Positions 35,423-49,496 of a stretch of 64,000 nucleotides of DNA are shown here, piece by piece. The DNA lies in NCBI GenBank assembly GCA_038087015.1, contig JASBNA010000019.1, positions 186,001-250,000 on the forward strand, written 5' to 3'. Numbering within the stretch: position 1 is the first letter of the stretch; every line of letters begins with the position of its first letter. The notes beneath the pieces were generated by a model. That model was not told the DNA's origin. It saw only the letters and a list, made by a program, of their open reading frames with translations, and did not search any database. Source of the stretch: Cerrena zonata. Lineage: Eukaryota > Basidiomycota > Agaricomycetes > Polyporales > Cerrenaceae. A program made the position numbers and the translations under genes.

Positions 35423-36357
35423 TCACACCTCCCCATCAACCCCAGGCGAGAACCTGACTTTCCGCGGTGTCAACACCGACGTGGTCGAGTCACTATCAGA
35501 GGATCTAATCTCAGGACTAGCCATCGAGACAGACCCTTTCCTCCCCTGCAGCAGCTTCGACATACTCAACTGCAGCTTTGTTGAAAAATGCCCAGGGCCA
35601 GTGGACGTACTCCGATTGGAGCGAGGAGTGGACGGTGCGGCAGAGGTGAGGCTAGATAATGATGCATCTGAAGCAGAAGGGGTGAGGGGTATCGGTGACG
35701 TTGTTGTGCTATGCAAAGGTGTTTTCGTCGTTGGGGTTTTGAGAGATGAGCGTGGGGGTGGGGGTGGGAGTATGAGAGGAGGGGCTGAGCCTCGTCTGTG
35801 GTGTTGCATGGACGCTCGACGTGAAGATGGGGCTTCAGAGGTGTGTTGGGGATAGTCTGCTGTTACTCTGCGTTTAGACATATGTATGGGTGTGATATGT
35901 GGTGTTCGGGAGATATGGAGGCCCATTGCGATTTGCTCTATCGTTGGTCGGGTGTGACGCATATCGTGTGCGCTGTATGGTGTAGGAGACGGGGGGAGAC
36001 TTTCTTCTGGTGTTGAAAGCATTCTCGAGTCCTATGTTAGGAGCCCATGATCAGAAAAAACGCGCTTTAAAGTCAATTAGAGATCCTGCGCACCGCCAAG
36101 CTAGAGCTGCGTTTCTTCTGCGCCCCGCCGTACGAGAGCGATCGCTTCATGGTAGTCATGAGTTTTGAAGCTGTCGAGGGCATTCTGGAGCTGGAGGGAC
36201 AATCAAATACAGGAGAGGGGTCATTTTGGATTCGGGTCTGACTCCTTCCGCGATGACGAGGAGAGGGCGGCAGAACGTCGTTGTATCGCCGGAAAGCTTC
36301 GTCAGATGAGGCAATATGCGTGGTGTTGCGTCGTCGAGGGCTCCAGAGGTCAGACAT
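35423..36357 (-). CDS. Unrecognised Ser/Pro-rich protein
   Basis: I do not recognise a family. Two frames join in phase through a 62-nt intron (36032-36093) to give one protein. It begins MSDLWSPRRRNTTHIASSD at 36357, has a basic, Ser-rich middle (MKRSLSYGGAQKKRSSSLA), continues DSRMLSTPEESLPPSPTPYS, and includes TRPTIEQIAMGLHISRTP, the most conserved-looking segment. The rest is rich in Ser/Pro with a polyproline run, and ends TPRKVRFSPGVDGEV. The KVRFSP near the end resembles an RVxF-type PP1-docking motif (KVRF), which is only a suggestion. Mostly disordered. It could instead be two separate genes if the intron is not used. Confidence 0.6.
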
Positions 36358-37074
36358 GGTGGTGGTAGCTGTGCAAGATGGTGAGTGCAAAGGGATGGAG
36401 ATGGGAGATGGGCAAGAGATGGGGCAAGAGAGGTAAAGATGACAAGATGAAGCTGCCACCAGCTGCCAACGGGGTCTTGTGCGGATCGCTCTCAAATTCA
36501 GAAATCCGAACAGGCGCCCACAATTCAACCCCACAGCCGCACGTGAATTCCGGTTCCCACGTGTCGCCCGTGTACCTGATCGATGGGCAAGCTTGAATTC
36601 TGAATTCAAAGCTTAGAAGAGTCCCATCAGACACTCCAGCAAGCCTTCCATGCACAAGTGTGGTCGAAATACAGTCTATCTCTGCAGGGGGATTTGAGAC
36701 AACAGGAAAGCGCCCAATGATTCATTGACGATATAAATATTGAATACCCTTCCGTAATAAGAATGTGTAGAGTTACTGTTCAAGTTCTATACTTATCAAT
36801 TCTAGTAGAAACCCCTTTGCGATGCTTGTTGGCCGACGTGCCGCTGAGCGGTACTACCAAGTAGGTCGAGACCGAGACCAAGAGGTGCGTTATAAACTTC
36901 AAACTTCAAGCTTTCAAGCTTCAAGTCTGGAAGGAGATACCAGTAGTAACAAGAAGTTAGATTGAATGCTATCTGCTGCGTCGTCGATTCTGCGTTTGCA
37001 TTTGTGTCCGACCCAACGCTATCCCTTCCTGTGGCTATGGAGCAAAGCAGTACCGTGATGCCTCGGATCAGGAT
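36358..37074. other. Intergenic gap
   Basis: Upstream flank of the Ser/Pro-rich gene, then sequence up to repeat copy 1. A short caaacttcaa/caagctttcaag imperfect repeat occurs near 36898-36925. A TATAAATA run lies at about 36732. No gene is seen. Confidence 0.4.
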
Positions 37075-37275
37075 AAACAGCTATTCGGACAGATCGTATC
37101 GAAATGCGAACTGCGAACCACAAAAAAGGATGGAGTAAAATGGTACACTTTATACTCAGACAATGCGCTTCAGATACAATGCAGGTAGGATATATACTTG
37201 ATGGTTTGTAGGATGTCAACAAGAAGAGAAAAATCGAAAACAGAAACAGAAAATGCTAGGTGAGTGTCGTCAGAC
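37075..37275 (+). repeat. Direct repeat, copy 1 (about 200 bp)
   Basis: Closely matches 39544-39758, from the shared aaacNgctattcggaca to gtcgtcagac, with a 14-16-bp gap and scattered substitutions. It lies downstream of the orphan gene at 37426-39354, mirroring copy 2, which is the 3' flank of the Rho1 GEF gene. Confidence 0.85.
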
Positions 37276-37425
37276 AGAACTAGGTCAGTATCGTGTCGAA
37301 ACCTAGGCTGAGTGAATAATTTGTAAACCTCTTGTCCTCGCCTGTCGGAATGGATTGGTGAACGGTATCAATTATCCACCTCTATACCATTTGTGATACC
37401 TATACTCACGGTAGTGTAACAAATA

Positions 37426-39354
37426 TTACTCTTCAGGCTTCGTTACATTTCGAGTAGATCGCCGTGTTGGAGCGGCCGGCATTGCTTTCGACTTCTTCTT
37501 CGCCGTAAGATACTTTCCTTGACGCATAATGATAGGAAGAGGTTCAGAGGCTATGCGCAGTACCTTTATAATTCCATTAGCGACTCGGAAACGTACTAGT
37601 GAGCGACCTGTCTATTACCTCGTCATTGTCCAAGTAAGGTGAAGTGATACCGGCCAAGGGCGGATAGCTCGTGGGGATCGTAGTGTCGGCTGACAGGACA
37701 GCGAAAGATCAATATCCTGAGTTCATAAATTTAGTAAGTCTAATATACCTGTTCTTTGCGCGTCGATACTCTGCTGCTGAACCTTCTTAGCTTCGTTTTG
37801 GCTCAACTGCTCAGTTGAATCCTAGATAATTTGATGTTATAGTATTAGTATGACGATATAGTAATGGGGCGGATATCTACCTGTGCCTGCTCTTCGATCT
37901 CATTCTCCAGACTCGACTTGAGTCATGACATGAGCCAACTCCTAGCATATCTCAAGTTAGAATCTGTATACTCACCGATGAGCGATGTCGCTTTCTCTCA
38001 ATTTCTTCTGGCTTCCTCTGATGTTGAAAAGGGAGAGCCCCGAATGGATGACACCGGCGATAGAGGGTAAAGCCTCGTACGCTCGTATGAAGTTGGTGGA
38101 TCCACAAGCATCATCTCCTCACCCATCGCAGAGCCAGAAGATGGGGTGTGAGTACCATCACCTTCCTGCGGTGTATCGACACACATGGCATCGGAGTCAT
38201 TCGCTAGCATAGTATGCTCTTGGATGTAGGTTTCCTCCGGCGCAGGTGCCACGGATGCAGCGGAGGTCACCGATGCATGCTCTCGTGTATTGTCTTCCAT
38301 GGGTACGTCCTTGGGTTTATCAATGGTAAGATACCGTGCTCTCGCAATCCTAAGACACAGTCTCGCAAAATCTGTGGCCATTTTTAGCCGAGCCTCATCA
38401 GTCTTTGGTGGACAAAGACAGTCGAGCCTGAGTTTGGACATGGAATCAAGTGTAGTTTTGATATTATCCGAAAGAGGGAGAGTGATCTCTGTCCTGACGT
38501 CAAAGCCCCTCTGTTTGATCTCTTTATATACCTCGAAGTACGTAGCAACTACTTCTCTCCTCTCCTCCGCGTTGATGGCGCCTGGTTGAAAAAGGTTAGA
38601 GACCAGACTGAACATGCCGCCCTCCACTAGAATCTATCATGAAGTTAGTTACACAAGTAATGTATTACACTACTTACTAGGCGGAAAGGGTGTTTTGAGC
38701 CAAGAATTAACGGAACCACTCGTGAACTGTGACAATATGGATATATCCAAAAATCCAAAAACATTCCAATACGTCAGGACCATCGCGAGCCGCCACGGAA
38801 CCCAAGTTTCATGCATAATACCTAGACCCCACATGGTGTCTGCAGCCCGAACACTCGTCATCACAGCGTCGTGCAGAATAATGTAGTGATCGAGGACATG
38901 GCCCATATAAGACTCGGTCTTGAGAATTTTTTGATTTCGGAAACAATACGACACTTCCGAAAGCCATTCAAGCATGACGGTAATGGCTTCGCCTACCCTG
39001 TGAGGAATCATCGTGATGATTGTCTCTTGGTCTCGAAAGGTAGAATACTTGTCCACATCGCCTATGAGATGCATGCGCATGCCTTGAGTAGATACGTTTG
39101 TTGGAACTGGCAACGCGCTGCAACTTTCAAAGACAGAATAGGTATGGTCCTCAGAGATGAGTTGTAGAGCCTTCGCTCTATCGCAGGGAGTGATTAGATA
39201 CTTTGCAGGATCAATCACCGGCATTGTTGCTATCTCACGAAAAGAATCCCTGAAGCGAGTAGCGTCTAGTCCGAGTCATTGCTATCAGCATGTCCCAAGT
39301 GATAACCCAAGAACATCACTTACACTCGTTACTTGACTCTGGTAAGGAGGCCAT
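37426..39354 (-). CDS. Orphan multi-exon protein between direct repeats
   Basis: No family recognised. It starts MASLPESSNE at 39354, then an intron, then FRDSFREIATMPVIDPAKYL. A large exon (about 39235-38680) is rich in aromatic and helical sequence (EAITVMLEWLSEVSYCFRNQ, GHVLDHYIILHDAVMT, then a hydrophobic AMVLTYWNVFGFLDISIL). The next exon holds FSLVSNLFQPGAINAEERRE and a charged region ending in Ser/Pro-rich sequence. Several small exons follow (for example DSTEQLSQNEAKKVQQQS). The last exon is basic (KYLTAKKKSKAMPAAPTRRS) and stops at 37426. A basic tail hints at a nuclear or nucleic-acid role, but that is a guess. The gene sits exactly between 200-bp direct repeats. Splicing of the small 3' exons is provisional. 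Confidence 0.6.
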
Positions 39355-39543
39355 GGTGATGGTTGAGTTCAGCGTTGGATAGCCTCCCCTTCCTCAGCGC
39401 CTGCCTTGCTCGATGTATTTCCAATATTATTGGTACGTATTCTTTACTATCTTTGAGTTGTCTCAAGACCTGGTATGGACGCCTGTCTAGACATGAACCC
39501 TGGTTTCATAGTTCCCGAGTACCGTTATACCTCGCACCAGGTT

Positions 39544-39758
39544 AAACTGCTATTCGGACAGATCAGATCGAACCGCGAACTGCGAACCACAAAAAAAGGA
39601 TGGAGTAAAATGGTACACTTTATACTTTAGATATGTATATCGGACAATGCGCTTCAGATACAATGCAGGTAGGATATATACTTGATGTCTTGTAGGATGT
39701 CAACGAGAGAAAGAAATCGAAAACAGAAACAGAAAATGCTGGGTGGGTGTCGTCAGAC
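39544..39758 (+). repeat. Direct repeat, copy 2 (215 bp), 3' flank of the Rho1 GEF gene
   Basis: Matches 37075-37275. It lies 158 bp beyond the stop codon of the Rho1 GEF gene (minus strand), so it is probably its 3' untranslated region or terminator. Copy 2 has 14-16 extra bases (around atatgtatatcgg) that copy 1 lacks. Confidence 0.85.
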
Positions 39759-39915
39759 CGGGATCAAGAGAGGGTCGTGGAGTCGTAAACAGAAAGAGAA
39801 CTGCAAAAAGAAGATGAGAATAGAAAAGGGGAAAGCAAACGAACAGAATGCGAAGAATGAGCACAATCACAGAAACGTGTAAAATGGAAAGCGGGGAAAG
39901 GGGAGGAGAAACAGA

Positions 39916-42900
39916 CTAATCCGAGTGGAATTGCTGCATTGGAGGCCGAGATGCCAGCTGCAGCCTCATCACTCGATCATCAGAAGACATGATAATCTCA
40001 TCTCTTCCAAACGCGTTCGACGGTCTTCCGCCATAAGGGGCATTGCCGTACGGTGCCCCATAACCGTTTTGAGGCATGTTAGGTTGCGGGTAGGGGTAAC
40101 CTTGGCCGTACGGGTTGAATGGTTGATTAGCAGAGTTGGTCGTCGATGGAGGAGTGTCGGCAAAGAGACATCGAAGGTTGTTGCCTTGGATGATTTGGGT
40201 GAGTGAGCCTGTTTCCACATGTCGGATCTCGACAAAGGTAGGTTCGAATGCGAGGACATAAGGATAGTGCAAAGCTAATAAAAATAACATTAGATTTGTT
40301 CTGGTGGTAAAGTGCAGTGCGACAACGTACCGAAACCTGCAGGTGATCCTTCCCAATACACCATAAACTCCGGTCGGGACCGCCATCCGGTTTTGTTGAC
40401 ATAGAACGCAAATTCTACCAACGGAAAAAGCGTCAACAGATCATCCTGACCTACTATATAAAGGCAACATACCATCATAACAGAGCAAGAACTCGTTATC
40501 AATCCTATAAATCGCCAACGGTCTCAAGTTCTCCCGTTTCCTCACAAATTCCAACGAAGCATCGGCCGGGTCAAGGAGGCCTTGTGTATCCAGAGTCTCG
40601 AGATCGACAATCTCGAATCCATTCGTACATCCAACACAGAGCTTCGTCTTGAGGAAATGTATCGAGCTCGACTGCACTGGAATGTAGAATTCCTACAAAC
40701 AAACGACATTAGTCAGTTATCCCCACAAATTAATGTTCAAGAGGTTTTAATGTACCTTGAACACCTTCAGGGTATCGTTCCCGCCCTGCAATAGCTTCCT
40801 AAAGGTAGGCTTAGCCCGCCCTCGAACATTCTGATCAATCGGTTCAAGAGTCTTGATCGTACTCGACAACGGACTCGCTTTGACGACACAAACAAGTGTC
40901 TTGCCAAGACATACACCAGCCTTGAAGAATGATATATGCGAAGCAATGCGTTTGGCGCGTTTGAGACCGGCCAAAGGATCCATTGGATCGAGGGCGTCAA
41001 GAGGGAAAGTCATTACTTGACGTTCTGAACGAATTGTCAGTGATGGAGAAGGGAGGATAGGGAAGAGATAACGGACCTGAGAGGACGATGAGGAGCTGGT
41101 AATCTTCTAGGACGTCTACTTGGGCAACATCCTTGAGAGCAAGAACTTTGACTGGCTCCCTATTCCGCTCCCATAGGTTTGACAAGTAAATACCGTCATC
41201 CGTACCATACACAATCCGCTTCCCTTGAGCTGCGTCACACCCAATCAATCACTGCACCTACAAGCTCAACACAAGAAAGAAAAACTCACCAAACGGCGCC
41301 GCACAATTCACTCTAACCGCGCCAACGAAGAACATCTCACTAAGCGTCACTGTCTCAAACACCATATCCCTCTCCCTGATCATATCCTGCTGCTTCGTGA
41401 TATGTTCTACCCATTTCCTCTGGCTCACATACGTGCTTGCCCAGAGGGTCTGTTGATAGAAGTTTCGGCCGAGGTGCACAAAGGTGATACTAAATCCACC
41501 CTTGGCTTCTTTGACAGGAATGACAGGTGCATGAGGGAGGTTCTTGAGCGCAACCTTGTTCTGTTTGGCGTTCTTCATAGCGGTTTGTTGAGGGAAGTCG
41601 TCGGGGGCGGAGACGAAGAGGAGTTCGAGAGGGATCGGCTATATCAAAGACAAGGTCATTACGATATTCACCAAGCGTGTCGTCTGAAAAGCTACTTACA
41701 CGTCGATACACCTTGTATTGCTCCCCCTTCGTCTTGGCCTTGACCATAAGCAAAGCATGGTCAAAGAGGAACAATTGAATATCGGCATGATCGTTCTGCG
41801 TGCCCCCTCTCTTCTTGAGCGCGCCTTTGAAAACAAGCTCCCGACCTTCTTCATTCAATCGAAGATCCTACAAATTCAAAAAAAATCCCCATAAGATCAG
41901 CATGGCCAATTTAAGAAAATCAGACCCGAATTTGTGTCGGATGACGAAATATTCAAAATCACAAGTTGGGAATGCAGATTGACGACTTACAAATGATTCA
42001 CCGGGGCGGAAGACGAGCTGTTGACCCAATTGGAAGAGATTGAATCGGTTCTCTGCTTTACCCGTCTCGGTATTGACCGCTTTGAGGAACTCGCGGACCT
42101 TGACGACTACTTGAGGAATGACGTTCTTGTCTGGATTCTCGGCGTTGGTATGTTTGAGAACAGCTTCAAGAAGCAGAGGGTAACGAGCTAATCGAGTAGT
42201 AGGCTTGGTCAGGTAACCGTTAAGCTCGAGTTTCCGGGATTCAGGCCTTCGTTCGGTTTCCTAAAAGTCACAAGGGAAAAAAAGAAAAGCAGAACCATTA
42301 ACTTGAAGCTACAACTTCTCCGTCCGTATGATCAAACTTCATTCACTTACCTCAACAAACCGTGCAAACGCCGGATTCGCACTCTTCTCCTTCTCAAACT
42401 CATACTTTCCATACAACTGATGCGCACCATAGCTCACAAACGGACCAAAGTGAGGCACGTTCTCCAGGAAGATGTCACTAATACGTTCGACGACAACATA
42501 GCTCTTTTGTCGCTTGTTGAGCGCATCACGGAGACGAGTGTTCACAGCGATGATCTCGTTGATGTTCCAAAAGACTTGGTCTACGAAGTCGCGACGACGG
42601 GATTCGGGGATAATGTCCGTTTCGAGAAGGGGTTTCACCCAGAGCTAGAAGCGAAATAGGGATATGAGGAGAAGAAGGTCGGGTTATAAGGACGACTTAC
42701 ATCGCGGAGATACTCCATGTCTCGAACGAAGTCACGTTCGGTATAGATGACTTCATTAATGGCCTCTTGGCGTTTCTTCTCAGTGTCAGAGACAGTGGTA
42801 AGGACCTCTTTCGGAACCAAATGGATCCACAAAGTACCAGTCTCTTGTTGCTAGAGAAAACCATTCAGCCCCAAACCAGCACTTCATTAAGAAATCTTGG

Positions 42901-44675
42901 CATACCACAATCTCGCCCAAGCTCTCGCGACTAATCTCCTTCTTCAAAGCAGGCTGAGGCTTCATATTCAGTCTCGCTTGCTGCTCCAGCCTCCTGGGAC
43001 AGATAACAGAGTAACAAAGCTGATCTCTCGTGCATGTTGGCGAGTAGCAGTCTGTAAGAATCGTGAATACACCAGTAGGTATAGGGATGTCGTCCGAGAG
43101 TGATTCATCCCTCTGGTGATCAGTAGTGGGGGCTTTCACAGAATCCGGAGGTGAAGGGGAAGAAGGTCTTGAGATCCCGTCCTTGTTATCAGATCCAGAC
43201 TCCGCGGATGGTGTTGGACTTTCCTTATTTATGGGATCCTCATCCGCTGTTGGGCTCGCAAGTTCCCCACTGACAAACGGACTTGGAACCTTCGTCCTGA
43301 ACTGGTACAGATCGTTGTTGCTATCTCGTAGTCTGTGGTCGTATGTGACTGCATGGAAGAATTTCTGTGCATCTAGCGATCGTCCATAGAGTAAAGCCAA
43401 GCTGCGATCCGTCGTTTTGATAATATAGGCAATAGTATCAACAGCTTCTCTTCCATCGAATGCGTGATGGTACGTAAGACCGTCTTTAATGTGGTCGTTT
43501 AGCAGAATACGGTCTTTGAAAGCCTGTGCAACGCGTGAAATGAGGGCGGGATAAACGATGGGTGCACGGCGAGGATGGTTGGAGCGAGGGGATTCTCTGT
43601 GTGGCATGGAGGGTATAGGCGGTCTTCCCGCAGTTGTTCTAACGCTGCTTTCGAGCATAGCTCGGTATTGCGGAGAAATGGTAGCAGACATGGATCGGGA
43701 GCGGTCCTGCACTCCTCGATCACGTCTAAAAGGTTGAGGTCCCGGAAGAGTCCTGGAGGATTCTGAAGAGCGGCGGCCACCACTTGAAACGGTGCCCGTG
43801 GAGGAAGAGACAGAGTCAATAAGGGTGGACGAAACAGGCGATATGCTCAACGCGCTATTGCTTTGAAACCCTGAAGCTGTGTCAAGCTGGGTATTTGAGC
43901 GAGTACTAGTAGGGGAAGAGTATGATGAGACTCCTTCCATGATCGGCCCAAAGTTTGACGCGCCGGACAGGCGTGAGCGAACACTTGGTGGTTGGGATCT
44001 TGACGGATGTGGTTGTTGAGCCCATTGCGAGGGACCTTGCTGACGGTCATCTCCCAAAAGTGCTTCCCCAAAATCGAGATCTAATTTCCCTCCATCGGCG
44101 TCGATGTTCAGTCCAAGGCGGGGAAGAGCGGTATCGCTCTGAGTAGGAAAAGAGCTTCTGTCAGGCGTAGAGCTGGAAGATGCAGCGTACTGTGATTGAG
44201 AAGTCTGTTGCTGATACTGAGGGCTGTTCATGTACACCTGCGCCTGATAGGCTTGTGCCGCCGTTAAGCCTGTCTGCTGCAAAGCCTCCAATCCGGGGTC
44301 TGGCGGCTCCTCCGGGGTGGGTAGTATTGTACCTGCCGAAGGACCTATCGATCTCGCTCTTCCAGCAACTTGGGGAGGACCAAGGGTGCTCTGATATCCT
44401 TGGTAGTAAGCACCATATGCGGGCTGTCTGAATGATTGCTGCTGAGCATAGTTATTGATGGAAGGCGCACGCATTGAAGTGTGCGATGTTCGTCGGTCGA
44501 GCTGGGCCCCCGAGTAGGGCTGCTGTGCGTATGGCTGCCCATTTGGTTGGTAGAAGTATGGACTGGGTGGAGGTGGTGTTTGTTGGTGGTGGGTTGCGCT
44601 CGGACGGCCGAAGATTGACTCGTAGGCCGCTGTGCGTTTGTCTGGTTGAGCACGAGGCCCCAGAGGCCTCTCCAT
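39916..44675 (-). CDS. Rho1 guanine nucleotide exchange factor, Rom1/Rom2-like
   Basis: Activates Rho1 GTPase in the cell-wall integrity pathway. Domain order is as in Rom2: a disordered Gln/Ser/Pro-rich N-terminus from MERPLGPRAQPDKRTAAYES, a DEP domain (from about residue 360, ISRVAQAFKDRILLNDHIKD), the RhoGEF/DH domain (RQEAINEVIYTERDFVRDM, then NINEIIAVNTRLRDALNKRQ and RYPLLLEAVLKHT, a conserved DH block), a PH domain (LVFKGALKKRGGTQND, QLFLFDHALLMVKAKTKGEQ), and a C-terminal CNH domain (KRIVYGTDDGIYL, LLIVLSG, FLKTKLCVGCTNGFEIVDLE, ALHYPYVLAFEPTFVEIRH). It ends with a Gln/Pro/Tyr-rich tail and RMRLQLASRPPMQQFHSD-type sequence at 39916. The start is ATG 44675. Nine or more introns. All domains appear complete. 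Confidence 0.95.
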
Positions 44676-46775
44676 GGCGGGCGGTGTGGGTTTTGAGAGG
44701 GAGGGACTAGGCGAAAGTTGGCGGAGGTAACAAGATTGGATGCAAGAAAGCAAGAGACAACAAACGGCGACACTCCCGAGCCACTCTCAAACAGGCGCTT
44801 TCGCTCCCAAACTCAGATTACTGCTATCCCTCTCACCGTTCAACGGTTTACTACAAATGTCGCGGCAATTAGAGTTGATCCAAGGTTTTAAGGTGTGTCT
44901 AAACTCGGTCACTGGCATGTACTAAGAAACTCCCAATGACAGGGTACCCAAAGTATATGCGTCCCCCGAAGTGTCTCAGCTGCCAAGCAAATACTGTGAC
45001 TGATATACCTCCTAGGACTTCTACGACTTGGCATCTTGGTTGCCAGATTTCCTCACCGTTTCTGTGAGTTTTGAACGTACAATACAAATATCTCCAGCTT
45101 ACCTTCCTCTAGTAACACGGGTAGCCAGAAATCCTCTCGGATATCTCGGTGCGCAGTCATCCACACAACAACAGCTGATCTCGTATGGTTCTGTTGCAGT
45201 ACCTCTATGATGCATCAATTTCGTCACTCTCCAGTCTGTGGTCTTCATGCTGTGACGTATAATCATCATCAATACGCGCTGCAAGGCTCAATGTTCAATC
45301 GTCGCTTCCGAAACAAGAAAAACCACTATGTCACCGGTCGACTTTTGGGATATCGGGTCCTTCACTACGGATGCCTCATGGATTGGATATCCTCTGATTT
45401 TATCTGCGTATAATCTTCTCATGACGTAGGACTCCTTTGTTCCAACCGGCTGTTTCATGACGCATGCAATATACAGAATCATATCACTCTGATGGCGATC
45501 GCACTGTTGTCCTCGCTAAATACGCTCAAACCTCGACCACACATCTGATTTTCCCTTTGTTTCACCAATGCATCTGGCTTGCAAAATGGTCCCTCCTCAA
45601 TCCGGCGCACTTCCTCCAGAACAGCAGTCCCTCTGTGGCCAGCAGAAACTTCACAAAGCGAAACCCTCGAAGCGTTCACAATCGACTCCACAAACACACG
45701 TTGGCTTCTTGCTGATATCTCCCTGAAGCTAATATTAGAACGACAGACTTCTCCTCGAACATCCATTTAGACGAGTATACATTGGCGAGTACAGCAGAGT
45801 ATGGTGGGACCTATGTCTAGCTTAAACAAATCGATTTTTTTGTCAGTGCTACACCTGTATGGCACGGCTCAGGCCTTCTCGCAGACAAATTAGCTCATCT
45901 CCACCGCTAATCGCCTGCATTCGTGCGCAAGGATACACATCATACCAACAGCTCAGAAACTCGAAGACTATCTTGGCGGACTTGAAGAAATGCTCTTTCC
46001 CCCCCTCTTGGACACCACACTTGATTGTTCCAATGTCCGTGAAGCTATCCAGTACCTTTGGCCATTGCCTACCGACGATATATGAACTTGAAGGGCCTTT
46101 CAAGGATAGGCTAACCATCCTGATAATTAGCTAGTGACTCAGAGCCATACATCTCACGTAGAACTCTTATGCCCTATGTTTATTTATATCCCTCCGTACA
46201 TGCTACGGCATGAACCGAGCCACTCTATAGTATATCAAGGCACTCGTTGCAATTGAATGAATTTGAAGTTCGATCATCCGAGTCTGCAAAGATAGACACA
46301 AACCCATTTAACCCCAGCGCCGTTCCTGCCTTCCAATCGGATCGATTTTATTATTAATAACGACAAGTCAGCAGGTATCGAAAGGACATCGAGACCCATT
46401 TTTGTGCGATCCACCCTTCCTCAGCTACCAAGCTTTCCGGATGGCGAAAGAGGACACATGGTCAGCAGCAATTAGCCGAGACTTGCCAAACATGGGTGTG
46501 ATTTTCCTGCGCTTGACGCTTCCTTTTATGTTTGATATACTCCAGAACGCACCGTCGTGGAAGTTCCCAACCCAGAGTCGGTATCTATCAGTCAGTCTGA
46601 GCGGCAGATTAATATCTGGTTTCCGATGTTGGTGGTCTAGCCTACACTATGTGATAGACTGATGCTACGATGTCTAAGCACCTTGGGTGTTTTGCTACTC
46701 TTTTTGAGTATACATCCCTGCATCTATGGACATGACCGGTTAACCGTTTCTGCATCGGGTCGGAACCAGATGTCT
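44676..46775. other. Gene-poor 2.1 kb
   Basis: No supportable gene. Two candidates were considered: a plus-strand join of 44857-44892 to 45016-45210 that begins MSRQLELIQGFKDFYDLASW, and minus-strand frames at 45479-45766 and 45849-46118. None has a recognised domain, and frames are broken. It may be a degenerate gene or ordinary spacer. Confidence 0.35.
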
Positions 46776-46782
46776 TATAAAA
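46776..46782 (+). promoter_or_regulatory. TATA box of the flavin monooxygenase gene
   Basis: TATAAAA about 110 bp upstream of the start at 46892. Confidence 0.5.
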
Positions 46783-46891
46783 CGCTCGTCTGCGTACTAT
46801 CTGGAACTTTATAGTATCTCTTCTCCATTCCCTCCTATTTTTGCTTCCGACTCAACATTGCTATCTGCCTCAAGTATCGCACAGATCGGTC

Positions 46892-49257
<2,366 letters not shown>

Positions 49258-49496
49258 TTGGTCAAATTTTGTAGAAGGAATCTGTACATTATCTGGAAAA
49301 CGGATGCTATGAATATACAAAAGACATATCCAAAGCCGTTGCCGGATATGGTCGTAAGTGTCCAAATATGGAAATTGCATCCCGGTGCCTTCACAAAATA
49401 CATCGTCATTCAATTCGGGTTCAGAGTATTACAAAGAACGACTATCTTCTCGAAGAAGAGGTTGAGAGCTGAGCCTATGCTTATAGTACAACTGTT

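Noticed and set aside
34905..35426. A 173-codon minus-strand frame
   Set aside because: Its composition is Phe/Ser/Pro/Tyr low complexity arising from a purine-rich plus strand, with no domain; it fits the 3' flank of the gene ending at 35423.
36358..36609. N-terminal extension of the Ser/Pro-rich protein by 84 codons
   Set aside because: The extension is Cys/Arg-rich, unlike the rest, begins at an internal ATG in promoter-like sequence, and the ATG at 36357 gives a normal start.
41225..41743. A 172-codon plus-strand frame
   Set aside because: It is antisense to the PH-CNH part of the Rho1 GEF gene.
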